Source: an uncultured Planctomycetia bacterium
GTDB lineage: Bacteria; Planctomycetota; UBA1135; GCA-002686595
Assembly: GCA_937952135.1 (NCBI GenBank)
Contig: CALFYL010000298.1
Span: 1-64,000 of the forward strand
DNA length: 64,000 bases
Direction of reading: 5' to 3'
Positions 43,811 to 52,429 of the stretch are shown here, one piece after another. The translations under genes and the position numbers were made by a program. The notes under the pieces are model-generated. The model was not told the DNA's origin. It searched no databases and saw only the letters and a program-made list of their open reading frames with translations. Numbering within the stretch: the stretch's first letter is position 1; every line of letters starts with the position of its first letter.

Positions 43811-45751
43811 TCAACGCGCCGCGGCCGCGTTCATCGCCTGGTTGCGCGAGGCGTCGGTGTAGTTCGCCGGATTGCTCATGCCGGTCGTGTGGCACCAGCC
43901 CACGACGTGCCCCATGTTGTTCGCGCCCGGCAGTTGACCGCGGAATTGCTCGACCGTTCCGTCCTCGGGGTCGGTCAGCAGCAGGCCCGTGAAGAAGTTG
44001 CACGCGGACCCCGAGTTCGACGTGGTCCAGTAGCTCACTTCCGCGCGCGCCCAGCTCGGAATGCCGGCGAGCCAGGTCGCGGCGCCGGCGGGCGTCATGT
44101 TGTCGTTCACCCCGCAGGCGAACGATCCGAGCGACGCGAGCGGCGTGCCTTGGTACGGCGACGCGACGCTCTGGATGCGGCGGCCGCCGGTCGAGAAGTC
44201 GAGTCCGCTCGTGTAGTAGGTCAGCAGGTGCAGCGCCGCGGGCCCGCCCTGGCTGTGGCCGACGACGCCGAAGGACGAGAGTTGCGCGGTCTGCGCGCGC
44301 GCGGCGAGGAGCTGCGCGAACTGGTCGTGCGTGCGGTTCGCGTTCGGGTCGAGGAACTCGAGCTTGGGCTGCGAGAAGTGCGCCGCGGGCCAGATCGAGC
44401 CGCCCGAGCAGTAGCCGTGCACCAGCAGGAGCGCGGGGCGGATCGGCGCCTCGCCGAACAGCGGACGGGGGCCGACCGGGATGCCGAGCGTGGTGAGCAG
44501 CGCGTTCGTGCTCGCCGCGTGGTTCGCCGGCGGAGCGCTCGCAACGCGCGCGGCGAGCGCGGGCGCGTCGACCGGGATCGCCGCGAGGCTCGCGAGCACC
44601 GCGGAGGTGTCCGGATCCTGCACGCGCACGTTGCGGAGCTCGAGTTCGCCGCTCGCGCCGGCGAGGTCGAGCCAGCGCTCGTCGAACTCGAGCTCGAGCG
44701 ACCACAGCGCGCCGTCGAGCCGCGGCTCGAGCATCTTCGAGAGCCAGCAGAGCGGAGCGTCGGCGCCTTGCGCGCGTCCCCAGACTTCCGCGGAGACGTG
44801 GAGTCGTCGAGGCGCGCCGAGCGGTGCGGCGCCGAGCGCGAGGCGCCACTTCATGCCGCCGCCCGATGTCCCACTCGACACCGCGCTCGCGTGGCCGTCC
44901 AGCACGAGCGCCGGCTCGTGAACGGTGAATGCGAGCTGCGACGTGCGTTGAAAGACGCGCAATCCGCGCGTGAGCCCGCGCAACTCGGCGCGGGCCGTCA
45001 GCGGACCTGTCAGCTCCTCCGGAACGAGCGCGCCGAAAAGTCCGTCGCCGGCCGCGTCGTCTTCGTGCTGTCCGTCGTCGTGCATCTCGAGCTCGCGCAC
45101 TTCGCCGCGCGCCTCGAGCACCAGCCTCGCGTCGGTGACGAGCTGCAGCTCGTGTCCGCTCGCGCGCGCCGCGATCGCGATGCGCTCGCCGCGAACGAGT
45201 CGGTGCGTCGTGACGTACGCCTCCGCGCGCACGTCGCCGCCCGCGGTGCTGAGCAAGAAGCCGTCGACGACGTCGCTCGCGCGCTGCGCTTCGATGCGCA
45301 CGGTCCACTCACCGGCCGGCGCGCCGCGCAGGTCGCGGCGGTCGACGACCCAGCCTGGCAAGTCGTCGCCGGCGAGCGCGACGCGGCGCTCGAGCGCGAA
45401 GGCTTCGTCGATCGGCCGCAGGCGCGCGCCGCGCGGCGCGGCGAGCACGGCCCAGTTCGCGGCGGCGGGCGAGAGCAGCGCCAGCGACCATCCGCCGTCG
45501 CGCTCGACCGCGAGCTCGAACTGCGCCGCCCACCCGCCGCGGGCTTGCTGCTCGAAACGAACGGGCAACAGGCTCGCCCGGAAGCTCGTCGGCGTGCTCG
45601 CAGGATCGGGCAAGCGCAGGAGGCCGCTCGCGATGTCCGCGGGCGGCGCGACGACCTGGCGCGGGTGGATCTCGCTCTGCTGAGCTGCGCTTGAACCAAC
45701 GAGCAGGATCGTGAGAGCGGCCGCGGAGCGAACGGGATCGAAGAAGCGCAT
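43811..45751 (-). CDS. Secreted alpha/beta hydrolase with N-terminal beta domains
   Basis: 646 residues with a signal peptide (MRFFDPVRSAAALTILLVGS, ending near SAAQQ). Residues about 30-390 are beta-rich and include a LEMHDDGQHEDDAAGDGLFG segment, the DGxxxDxxAGDGxY pattern of choice-of-anchor-X-like domains. The C-terminal part is a lipase-like hydrolase: LLLVHGYCSGGSIW (oxyanion region), VVGHSQGGPAALHL with the nucleophile Ser, and IQSVASPYQGTPLASL. The layout recalls proteins annotated as conditioned-medium factor. It is an exported esterase or lipase of unknown substrate. The ATG at 45751 is chosen for the signal peptide. It lies 122 bp downstream of the Ig-fold gene in the same direction. 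Confidence 0.8.
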   Translation of the reverse strand: MRFFDPVRSAAALTILLVGSSAAQQSEIHPRQVVAPPADIASGLLRLPDPASTPTSFRASLLPVRFEQQARGGWAAQFELAVERDGGWSLALLSPAAANWAVLAAPRGARLRPIDEAFALERRVALAGDDLPGWVVDRRDLRGAPAGEWTVRIEAQRASDVVDGFLLSTAGGDVRAEAYVTTHRLVRGERIAIAARASGHELQLVTDARLVLEARGEVRELEMHDDGQHEDDAAGDGLFGALVPEELTGPLTARAELRGLTRGLRVFQRTSQLAFTVHEPALVLDGHASAVSSGTSGGGMKWRLALGAAPLGAPRRLHVSAEVWGRAQGADAPLCWLSKMLEPRLDGALWSLELEFDERWLDLAGASGELELRNVRVQDPDTSAVLASLAAIPVDAPALAARVASAPPANHAASTNALLTTLGIPVGPRPLFGEAPIRPALLLVHGYCSGGSIWPAAHFSQPKLEFLDPNANRTHDQFAQLLAARAQTAQLSSFGVVGHSQGGPAALHLLTYYTSGLDFSTGGRRIQSVASPYQGTPLASLGSFACGVNDNMTPAGAATWLAGIPSWARAEVSYWTTSNSGSACNFFTGLLLTDPEDGTVEQFRGQLPGANNMGHVVGWCHTTGMSNPANYTDASRNQAMNAAAAR

Positions 45752-45873
45752 CGGGAAGCCTCGCCAAGTCGCGCCGCTCACACCATCGCTGCGGCGCGCG
45801 CGAGCATCATCCCACGGCCGCGCCATGTCGGCGACGCCTATTCGGGCGGGCGCAGCTCACGGCGACGCGCAAA

Positions 45874-47547
45874 TCACGGCAGCGCGACGAAAACCGGCTC
45901 GCTCGCGATCTCGAGCGTGCGTCGCACCGGCGGTGCGTCGGCGCCGACGAAGCACTCGAGCTCGTAGCGCCCCGGGGCCAGTCGGATCCGCCGCGGCTGG
46001 GGTCCCCAGAGGGGCGCGTCGACGAGCCGTTCACCCTCCGAGTCGTGGAGCGTGAAGCGCACGTCGCGCCAGCGTTCGTCGCTCGCTCGAACCAGCAGCG
46101 GAGTTCCGCGCCTCAGCGGAAGCACCAGGCCTTCCACGCTGCCGCGCCGAAGATCGACGACGCGCACCGCCACGCCGAATTCGCTCTCGGGATCGTCGAC
46201 GATCAAGCGGTACACGCCGCTCGACAAACCCGCGACCGTGAACGCGCCGCTGCTGTCCGCGGTGACGAAGGTGCGCAATTGGGGCGTCCGCGCAGCGCCA
46301 GTTTGCGCGTCGATCGACTCGTAGCGAACCTTTGCGGCGCTCGAATCGCCTGCCTCCGCGCGCAGGAGGCCCGAGATCTTGCGCTCCGGCTCGAGCGCGA
46401 TTTCGCCAAGGTCGCGAACCTCGCCCGCTTCGAGGCGCACACTCGTCTCCCACAGACCCATGCCGCGCGCGCGGACTCGAAGCAGCGTGACGCCGGGCGG
46501 CAACTCGTCCAAATCGAACTCACCCTGCGAAACGGCGTTGCCGAGTCGCGACGAGCCGCCCGTCGTCGTTTGAACCGTAGCGGAACCGACTGGAGCCTTC
46601 GTCAGGGCATCGACGACTCGGCCGCGAACCGAAGCCGTCGCGAGCAGCGGCGATTCCGCATCGAGGACGAACTCGACTTCCTCCGCCCCAGCTTCGATGC
46701 GCTGCGCAGCAACCACGCGTTGGAAGTGCACGAGGCTGATCCACAGCGGCGGGGCGTGACGCGACTCCAGGCGGCCGAGGTACTCCGCGGGGAGCTGCAA
46801 CCCGAACAAGTCGTTGCGCCAGAAGTGGCTGGCCGCGGATTCGTGGTTCACGCTCCCGCGCGGGGCCTCGAGCCATGCACCCGGCGCCTCGAGCGTTGCA
46901 GCGGCGAGCAGGTCGAACGGAACATGAGGCGCAAGGGGCGAACCGTCGCGGCCTACGAGCTTGACGAGCAACTGCGACGGAAGCTCGAGCGCCAAATCCA
47001 AGCGCTGCGACTCGACGTCGCCGCGCAGTTCGACGGTCGTGAACGCGGAGCCGTTCATCGAAGCCGTCGCTGTGACCCAGTGCTGGCCAGGTTCGAGATT
47101 CGGAACCGAGTAGGCGCCGTCCTTGGCGCACGTCGTCGTGGCTCGCTCGCCCATGGCGTTGCAAACCGAGAGGTGGGGCGGCGAATCGAAGCGCGGGCGC
47201 GAAGGATCGGAGCGGACGACGCCGTAGAGCGTGACGCGCGGCAGCAGCGCCGATGCTCGCGTCTCGATGGGGGCGTCGACTGCGTCCTCGACGGGGCTCT
47301 CGATGGGCGTTGCAGGCGTCGAAGGAACGTCGAGCGCGCTGTCCGCGGATGGACTCGCGGGCGCGGTCGTTGGTTCGGGCTCTGCCACCAACTCGGGCGG
47401 TGCTTTGTTTCCGTGCGCCGCAGCGCTGGAACTCGCGTTCGTGGGCGCGCCGTCGTCGCCTGCAAAGGCGAACCACGCGAGCAAACCGAGCACGGCCGAG
47501 AGTGCGGCCGCGAGCGCGACAGGCTTTTTGCTGCGAAGCGTGTTCAC
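45874..47547 (-). CDS. Membrane-anchored Ig-fold protein coupled to a sigma fusion
   Basis: 557 residues, GTG start overlapping the TGA of the upstream sigma fusion by 4 bp, so its translation is probably coupled. There is one N-terminal helix (about 9-28, PVALAAALSAVLGLLAWFAF), a Thr/Ser/Pro/Glu-rich linker to about 95, then several CarboxypepD_reg-like units: TLYGVVRSDPSRPRFDSPPH, VRGRVVDALTKAPVGSATVQ, ISGLLRAEAGDSSAAK and LRRGTPLLVRASDERWRDVR. The domain type is the same as in its partner's outside part, and no catalytic motif is seen. The arrangement suggests a partner or ligand of the fused sigma factor in the periplasm, perhaps in the place an anti-sigma gene normally takes. That is inference. 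Confidence 0.8.
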   Translation of the reverse strand: MNTLRSKKPVALAAALSAVLGLLAWFAFAGDDGAPTNASSSAAAHGNKAPPELVAEPEPTTAPASPSADSALDVPSTPATPIESPVEDAVDAPIETRASALLPRVTLYGVVRSDPSRPRFDSPPHLSVCNAMGERATTTCAKDGAYSVPNLEPGQHWVTATASMNGSAFTTVELRGDVESQRLDLALELPSQLLVKLVGRDGSPLAPHVPFDLLAAATLEAPGAWLEAPRGSVNHESAASHFWRNDLFGLQLPAEYLGRLESRHAPPLWISLVHFQRVVAAQRIEAGAEEVEFVLDAESPLLATASVRGRVVDALTKAPVGSATVQTTTGGSSRLGNAVSQGEFDLDELPPGVTLLRVRARGMGLWETSVRLEAGEVRDLGEIALEPERKISGLLRAEAGDSSAAKVRYESIDAQTGAARTPQLRTFVTADSSGAFTVAGLSSGVYRLIVDDPESEFGVAVRVVDLRRGSVEGLVLPLRRGTPLLVRASDERWRDVRFTLHDSEGERLVDAPLWGPQPRRIRLAPGRYELECFVGADAPPVRRTLEIASEPVFVALP

Positions 47548-49715
47548 GGCGTCACGAGCTCCACCGAAAGCGCCCGGTCCTCGACGACGAAGTGCTGCGT
47601 CGCGGCGACGAAGTCGTCGACGATTCGACTCAGCTCGTAGGCGCCGGGCGCGAGCGTCCACCGCAGTGGATTCGGCGCTTGAACCCGGTCGATGTGCAGC
47701 GTGACTCCGTGCGCGTCGCGAAGCTGGACGTGGGCGTTCGCGAGCACGCCGCGCGGCAGTTCGACTCGAACTTCGAAGCCGTGCTGCAGGCGAAGCTCGA
47801 GCTCGTTCACTTCGACTCCGCCCGCTTCGAACTCGATCCAACTCGTCGCGAAACCCTCGGCGGACGCGACGAGTCGCAGGCGACCCCGCTCGACGTGCTT
47901 CAGGTCGAACTCGCCGTCGGACGCGGCCCCAGTGCTGAACTTCGTCAGCGCGTCGATGGGGAGCCCCTCGCGGCCGACGACCGTGTACGCGAGCTGGGCG
48001 GACGCGGGCGCGCCGTCGGGTGCGAGCACGCGGCCGCGAACGCGCACGGGCGGATGGAGTTCCAACACGCCGAGGTCGAGCGTCTCGCCCGGCGCGAGGC
48101 GCAGCGAGCGGTGTACGCCTGCGAAGCCGGTCGCCCAGACGCTGAGTTCGCGCATGCCGGGCGCGAGCCGCTCGAGCCGCGCTCGACCTTCCGCGTCCGT
48201 CTCCACACGTTCGCCGCTGCCGTCGTCGAAGCCCAGCTCCACGCGGCACCGCGGAATCGCCGCACCGTTTCGCGCGTCGACACAACGCACGACGAGCGAC
48301 GACAGCGAGGCTTCGAGGCGCGCGCGGTCGAGCGAGAACACCAGTTCCGTCTCACTCCCGTCGATCGGGCGACTTTCGAGCACGCACTCGCGCAGCACCG
48401 CGTGTGCGAGCAGCGGCGGCGGCGCGAAGACCGTGAGGCGGCCGCTGCTCCCCGCTGGCAAGCCGAGGCTCGCAGAACTGCCCGACAGAGCCCGGTACTC
48501 CGCGAACTCGCCTCCCAGCGGCCGGCGGCTTCCGATCCCCGTCGCGCGCGCGAGCGGGTGCTCGCTGACCACGACCCCCAGCCCGTCGCCGATCGGATCG
48601 AAGGGCGGAAACTCGAGGCGTTCACCCGTGGCGAAGTCGAGGAACTTCACCGCGATCACGTGCGCGGGAACGAGAGTGAAATCGCGCTGCACGCGTTCGG
48701 CGCTTCCGTCGAGTTCGATCTCGACGTCCAGCGGCCGAAACCCGCGGAAATGGCCCCAAACCCGCCACGCGCCGGGCGCCAGCCCGAAGCTCGAATACGC
48801 GCCGTCCGCCCCCAGACTCGCTGGGCGCGACCCGCCGTGCTCGTCCAGGAAACGCAAGCTCGAGACGTTCGGCTCGACGGACGACAGGCCGTGGAGCGTG
48901 CCGTGAACAAGGAGCTGCTCGAAGCGCGGCGCCGTGGTCGGCGCCATCGTCGCGTGTCGGCCGACTTCGACTTTGCCCGTCTCCGAAGGGAGCACCGTTT
49001 CGGCGTCGGAGGTCTCGGTTGTCGAAGTTGCGAGCGGCCGCGCGCCCTGCAATTCGTCCTTCGCGTTCGAGCCTGTCGGCTCACGCGCGATCCACACGAA
49101 CGCTGCGACGCTCGCCGCGACGAGCCCCGCGGCCGTCAATGCCTTTGCACTCATCCCTGCTCCTGCTGTCGCGAGGCTCGTCTGCCAGGCCATCGACGGC
49201 GCCGCGATCGCCGTCCACGTCGAACGGGTTCCGTACTCGCCGTCCAAGCGCTCGCGAAGCCGCTCGAGCGCGCGCGCGAGGCGGTTGCGGATCGTCGAAC
49301 TCGGCGCGCCGAGCCGTTTCGCGATCTCTTCCGCACTCGCACCCTCGTAATAGCGGAGCAGCACGACCACGCGCTGCGGGTCGGGCAACTCCGCGACTGC
49401 CGCGAGGATCTTGCGCTGAAGTTCGGCCTCGGCGAGCAACTCCGCCGGGCTCGGAACGGCCTCGGGCCGCGCCGCGCGCCGCTCGCGCAACGCTCGGCCC
49501 GCCTCGCTCGTGCGGCGTCGCGCCGCAACGTGTCGAACAATCCCGCCGAGCCACTCTCGCGCGGACCGCGCGCTCACGGGCCGGCGCAGAGCTCGGAACC
49601 AAACCTCTTGCGCGACGTCGTCCGCCGCGTGGGAGTCGTTGCACAGGCGCAAGGCGAGGGCGCGCACCCATGCTGAGTGCTCGAACAGCTCTGGGAATTT
49701 CGAGGCGTCGTTCAT
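47544..49715 (-). CDS. Second membrane-tethered ECF sigma factor with extracytoplasmic Ig-like domains
   Basis: 723 residues from the ATG at 49715. Residues 10-68 are sigma region 2 (LALRLCNDSHAADDVAQEVW, FRALRR, EWLGGIVRHVAARRR) and 98-148 are region 4 (VAELPDPQRVVVLLRYYEGA, SAEEIAKRLGAPSSTIRNRL). A membrane helix lies at about 190-210 (AKALTAAGLVAASVAAFVWI), then a Thr/Ser/Glu-rich linker and about 450 residues of beta-rich domains (LLVHGTLHGLSSVEPNVSSL, LSSLVVRCVDARNGAAIPRC, VRVRGRVLAPDGAPASAQLA). It has the same architecture as the 21890-24364 protein, but the outer parts differ strongly, so the two should answer different signals. Its stop overlaps the start of the anchored Ig-fold gene. 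Upstream lies an inverted repeat and a divergent double-HTH regulator. Confidence 0.88.
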   Translation of the reverse strand: MNDASKFPELFEHSAWVRALALRLCNDSHAADDVAQEVWFRALRRPVSARSAREWLGGIVRHVAARRRTSEAGRALRERRAARPEAVPSPAELLAEAELQRKILAAVAELPDPQRVVVLLRYYEGASAEEIAKRLGAPSSTIRNRLARALERLRERLDGEYGTRSTWTAIAAPSMAWQTSLATAGAGMSAKALTAAGLVAASVAAFVWIAREPTGSNAKDELQGARPLATSTTETSDAETVLPSETGKVEVGRHATMAPTTAPRFEQLLVHGTLHGLSSVEPNVSSLRFLDEHGGSRPASLGADGAYSSFGLAPGAWRVWGHFRGFRPLDVEIELDGSAERVQRDFTLVPAHVIAVKFLDFATGERLEFPPFDPIGDGLGVVVSEHPLARATGIGSRRPLGGEFAEYRALSGSSASLGLPAGSSGRLTVFAPPPLLAHAVLRECVLESRPIDGSETELVFSLDRARLEASLSSLVVRCVDARNGAAIPRCRVELGFDDGSGERVETDAEGRARLERLAPGMRELSVWATGFAGVHRSLRLAPGETLDLGVLELHPPVRVRGRVLAPDGAPASAQLAYTVVGREGLPIDALTKFSTGAASDGEFDLKHVERGRLRLVASAEGFATSWIEFEAGGVEVNELELRLQHGFEVRVELPRGVLANAHVQLRDAHGVTLHIDRVQAPNPLRWTLAPGAYELSRIVDDFVAATQHFVVEDRALSVELVTP

Positions 49716-49745
49716 GCCGTTCTGTGCCAGCCGAGCGACGAAATG

Positions 49746-49767
49746 TCGCCATGAACTTCGATGGCGA
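49746..49767. promoter_or_regulatory. Inverted repeat, candidate operator
   Basis: TCGCCAT - 8 nt - ATGGCGA, perfect 7-bp arms, 31 bp upstream of the sigma fusion start and 77 bp upstream of the divergent regulator. The intergenic stretch is less GC-rich than its surroundings. Size and symmetry suit a dimeric or two-HTH DNA-binding protein; the neighbouring double-HTH protein is the obvious candidate but unproven. Confidence 0.5.
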
Positions 49768-49843
49768 AAGTAGGTAGTGGTGAAATTCCACTCCTCCCAA
49801 GGCATTTGGCGCCAGTCTCGCGCTTGACACCTGCCATGGGGGA

Positions 49844-50614
49844 ATGCGCAATCCTGCAATGTCGAAAGCCGTGCGCCATACCAAAATCGAGGCTCGCATC
49901 CGCGAGCTCGCCCACGACCTCGCGGACAGCGTCCGCCAATCGACGTTGGAGGCGTTGAGGGAGGCGCTTCGGGCTGGATCCGAACTCGCCACCCGCCCCG
50001 TTGCGGCCGCGCGCGAAGCGACGCGAGCGGCCGCCGTGCGCGCGCTCACTCGGATCGCATCGACGGCGCCGACTGCGGCGAAGACCGCCGGCGCTAGGGC
50101 CGTTGGCGTCAAGCGTGGCGGCGCCGGCGGCTCGCCGACGTTGAGCCTCGATCACTACGAGCGCATGGCGATCCAACGCGGGCTGCACGAATCGGGCGGC
50201 GACGTGCTGGCGGCGGCGAAGCTGCTCGGACTGACCAAGAGCTCGATCTACCGCCGCATGCGCGCGCTCGGCATCCCGCGCCGAGCGCCGGGCCACCGCG
50301 GCGCGCTGACGGTGGAGTCGGAGTTCCTCATCACCAAGGAACCGGTGAGTCTGGAGCGCTACGAACTCATGGCGCTCGAGCGCGCGCTGGAGGAGTCGGG
50401 CGGCGACATCCTCGCCGCCTCGAAGCTGCTGAGAATCGGCAAGAGCACGATGTACCGCAAGCTGACCGCGCACCGCGGAGCGAGCGAGGCGTCGAAGGCG
50501 CCGGCCCGAAAGACGAACGCGAAAGCGAGCGCGAAGACGAGCGGAGCGCGGCGCAAGAAGGCGTCGAAGCGGCGGTCGCAGCGGCCCTCGAAGCGCCGCT
50601 CGAAACGCGCCTGA
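49844..50614 (+). CDS. Regulator with two Fis-type HTHs and a basic tail
   Basis: 256 residues from the ATG at 49844, or 251 from 49859. The N-terminal third is helical and Ala/Arg/Glu-rich. Two copies of an HTH_8 (Fis) motif follow: about 102-147, YERMAIQRGLHESGGDVLAA then AKLLGLTKSSIYRRMRAL, and about 174-216, YELMALERALEESGGDILAA then SKLLRIGKSTMYRKL. The last ~40 residues are a Lys/Arg/Ala/Ser tail like a histone H1 or AlgP-type tail. Fis-type HTHs normally end AAA+ activators; here there is no AAA+ domain, and two HTHs share one chain, so it could bind palindromic DNA as a single-chain pseudo-dimer. It is divergent from the second sigma fusion. Confidence 0.8.
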   Translation: MRNPAMSKAVRHTKIEARIRELAHDLADSVRQSTLEALREALRAGSELATRPVAAAREATRAAAVRALTRIASTAPTAAKTAGARAVGVKRGGAGGSPTLSLDHYERMAIQRGLHESGGDVLAAAKLLGLTKSSIYRRMRALGIPRRAPGHRGALTVESEFLITKEPVSLERYELMALERALEESGGDILAASKLLRIGKSTMYRKLTAHRGASEASKAPARKTNAKASAKTSGARRKKASKRRSQRPSKRRSKRA

Positions 50615-50684
50615 GACGGCCTGCGGGCCCCAGGCGGCCCCATGGCGAGGCGCTCGCGCCCGGGCCCGTACACTGGTCGGTCGC

Positions 50685-51752
50685 ATGCGCCTGCTTCCGA
50701 AAGACCGCGACCTCTCCAAACCGCTGGAGAAGGTCGAGCTGATCGTGCGCGCGAGCGATTTGCAGATGCGCGCCGAGGAGGTCGAGATCCGCCTCGACCG
50801 CTTCCTCGCGCTGCACATGCCGTGGCGTTCGCGCAACTCGATCCAGAACTTGATTTCGGAAGGCTACGTCTACGTCGATTTCACGACGCCGGACAAGCCG
50901 CGCGGCAGCGGCGAGTTGATGCAGGAGTTCAAGTCGGGGCGCTGGCTGCGCGACAAGAGCCGCGTCGTGGTCGTCGTGCCCGAGGGCTTGCGCATCGACG
51001 TGCGGCCATCGATCGAGGACGACCTCACGCACCTCTACGAGGACGCCGACGTGCTTGCGGTCGACAAGCCGCCGATGCTGCCCGTGCACCCGTCGGGCCG
51101 GCACCTGAGCGACACCGTGATCCAGCGCGTCCACGCGCGCTACGGCGCCGACAAGCTCGCGCGCAGCGTGCGGCCGCGGCTGTGCCACCGCATCGACCGC
51201 GAAACGAGCGGCATCGTGCTCATCGGCCTGCACCCGCTCGCGCACTCCGAGGTGCGGCGGCAGTTCGAGGAGCACGAAGTCGAGAAGGAGTACCTCGCGA
51301 TCGTGCAGGGCCATCCGACGAGCGAGAGCGGCGTGTGCGAGCTGCCCATCGGTTCCGCGCGTGGCAGCACGATCGGCCTCAAGATGGCGTGCCGCATCGA
51401 CGGCGACGAAGCGAAAACGGCGTGGCGCGTGATCAGCCGGCACCGCGGCTGCTCGCTCGTGCTGTGCCAGCTCTTCACCGGCCGCCAGCACCAGATCCGC
51501 GTGCACATGGAAGCCATCGGGCACCCGCTCGTCGGCGACAAGCTCTACGGCTACGGCGAAGAGTACTTCCAGCGCTACAACGACGGCGACCTGACGCCCG
51601 AGGACATCCGCAAGCTCGAATTGCCGCGCCAGGCGCTGCACCACCACCGCCTCGCGTTCTCGCAACCGACGACCGGCGAGCGCGTCGTCGTCATCAGCCC
51701 GCTCGCGAGCGACATGGCGACCTTCCTCACCGAGCGCGACCGCGACATCTGA
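50685..51752 (+). CDS. RluA-family RNA pseudouridine synthase
   Basis: 355 residues: an S4 RNA-binding domain (about 35-100, IRLDRFLALHMPWRSRNSIQ, NLISEGYVYV), then the catalytic domain with VLAVDKPPMLPVHPSGRHLS, catalytic Asp161 in CHRIDRETSGIVLIGLHPL, the EKEYLAIVQG strand and LFTGRQHQIRVHMEAIGHPL. It isomerises specific uridines in rRNA or tRNA to pseudouridine; which site is not deducible. The ATG at 50685 is the first in frame with the family N-terminus. It ends 7 bp before the convergent PPOX gene. Confidence 0.95.
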   Translation: MRLLPKDRDLSKPLEKVELIVRASDLQMRAEEVEIRLDRFLALHMPWRSRNSIQNLISEGYVYVDFTTPDKPRGSGELMQEFKSGRWLRDKSRVVVVVPEGLRIDVRPSIEDDLTHLYEDADVLAVDKPPMLPVHPSGRHLSDTVIQRVHARYGADKLARSVRPRLCHRIDRETSGIVLIGLHPLAHSEVRRQFEEHEVEKEYLAIVQGHPTSESGVCELPIGSARGSTIGLKMACRIDGDEAKTAWRVISRHRGCSLVLCQLFTGRQHQIRVHMEAIGHPLVGDKLYGYGEEYFQRYNDGDLTPEDIRKLELPRQALHHHRLAFSQPTTGERVVVISPLASDMATFLTERDRDI

Positions 51753-51759
51753 GGTCGGG

Positions 51760-52362
51760 TCAACGCGCGCGCGCCGCCGCGAGCTGCGCCTCGAGGTCGG
51801 CGATGCGCTGCTCGAGCGGCGCCGTGGCGTGCGCAATCGGGGCCCGGGTGTAGCGCGGCGTGATGTACGCGGGGCAGTTCCAGTCGAAAGCCACGACATC
51901 GATCACGAACAAGCGCTCGATGCGCGCGTGTTCGTCGGGGTGGGCGAGCCTCGCGAGCCATTCCGGGTGCTCGCGCGCATCGAACACTCGGGCGTGGCCC
52001 CACACCTTCAAGCGCGCACGCTGCGGGTAGTCCATGGCGAACAGCGCCACACGCGGGTTGTGCGCGAGATTGCCTGCCGAGACCAGTTGGCGGTTGCCCT
52101 TGAAGTCCGCGAAGCCGAGCGTGTGCTCGTCGAGGACCTGCAGGAAGCCTGGTTTCCCGCCCCGGTGCTGGATATAGGGCCAGCCGGTTTCGCTGACGCT
52201 GCCCAGGTACACGCTGTCGCGCGTGCTGAGGAACTCCCGCTCGTCGTCCCCGAGCGAGTCACGCTCGGGCGCGTCGCCGAGCTCCGGCGAGCCGCCGTAG
52301 TAATGCCGTTGCGCAGCGCGGACCGCGGGCGTCGAGGCGAGGTCGAGGTACTTGTGCGTCAT
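51760..52362 (-). CDS. PPOX-class flavin-binding oxidoreductase-like protein
   Basis: 200 residues, split-barrel flavoprotein family: FLSTRDSVYLGSVSETGWPY, IQHRGGKPGFLQVLDEHT, GFADFKGNRQLVSAGNLAHN and PRVALFAMDYPQRARLKVWG. The last ~25 residues form a heptad-like helix (PLEQRIADLEAQLAAARA). Relatives bind FMN or F420 and act in redox detoxification or as sensors; the substrate is unknown. The ATG at 52362 gives MTHKYLDLASTPAVRAAQRH. It is the second gene after the AhpD-like gene (67-bp gap) and probably belongs to the sigma-54 operon. Confidence 0.9.
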   Translation of the reverse strand: MTHKYLDLASTPAVRAAQRHYYGGSPELGDAPERDSLGDDEREFLSTRDSVYLGSVSETGWPYIQHRGGKPGFLQVLDEHTLGFADFKGNRQLVSAGNLAHNPRVALFAMDYPQRARLKVWGHARVFDAREHPEWLARLAHPDEHARIERLFVIDVVAFDWNCPAYITPRYTRAPIAHATAPLEQRIADLEAQLAAARAR

Positions 52363-52429
52363 GGTTCCAGCTCCAGCTCTCGTGCAAGGGCGGGAGCTTG
52401 CTGTCGCGCGCTCCCGCCGCCGCCGTCCG

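Noticed and set aside
49824..49829. TTGACA hexamer before the double-HTH regulator
   Set aside because: No matching -10 hexamer at 16-18 bp, and the spacing would place transcription start at or inside the start codon.
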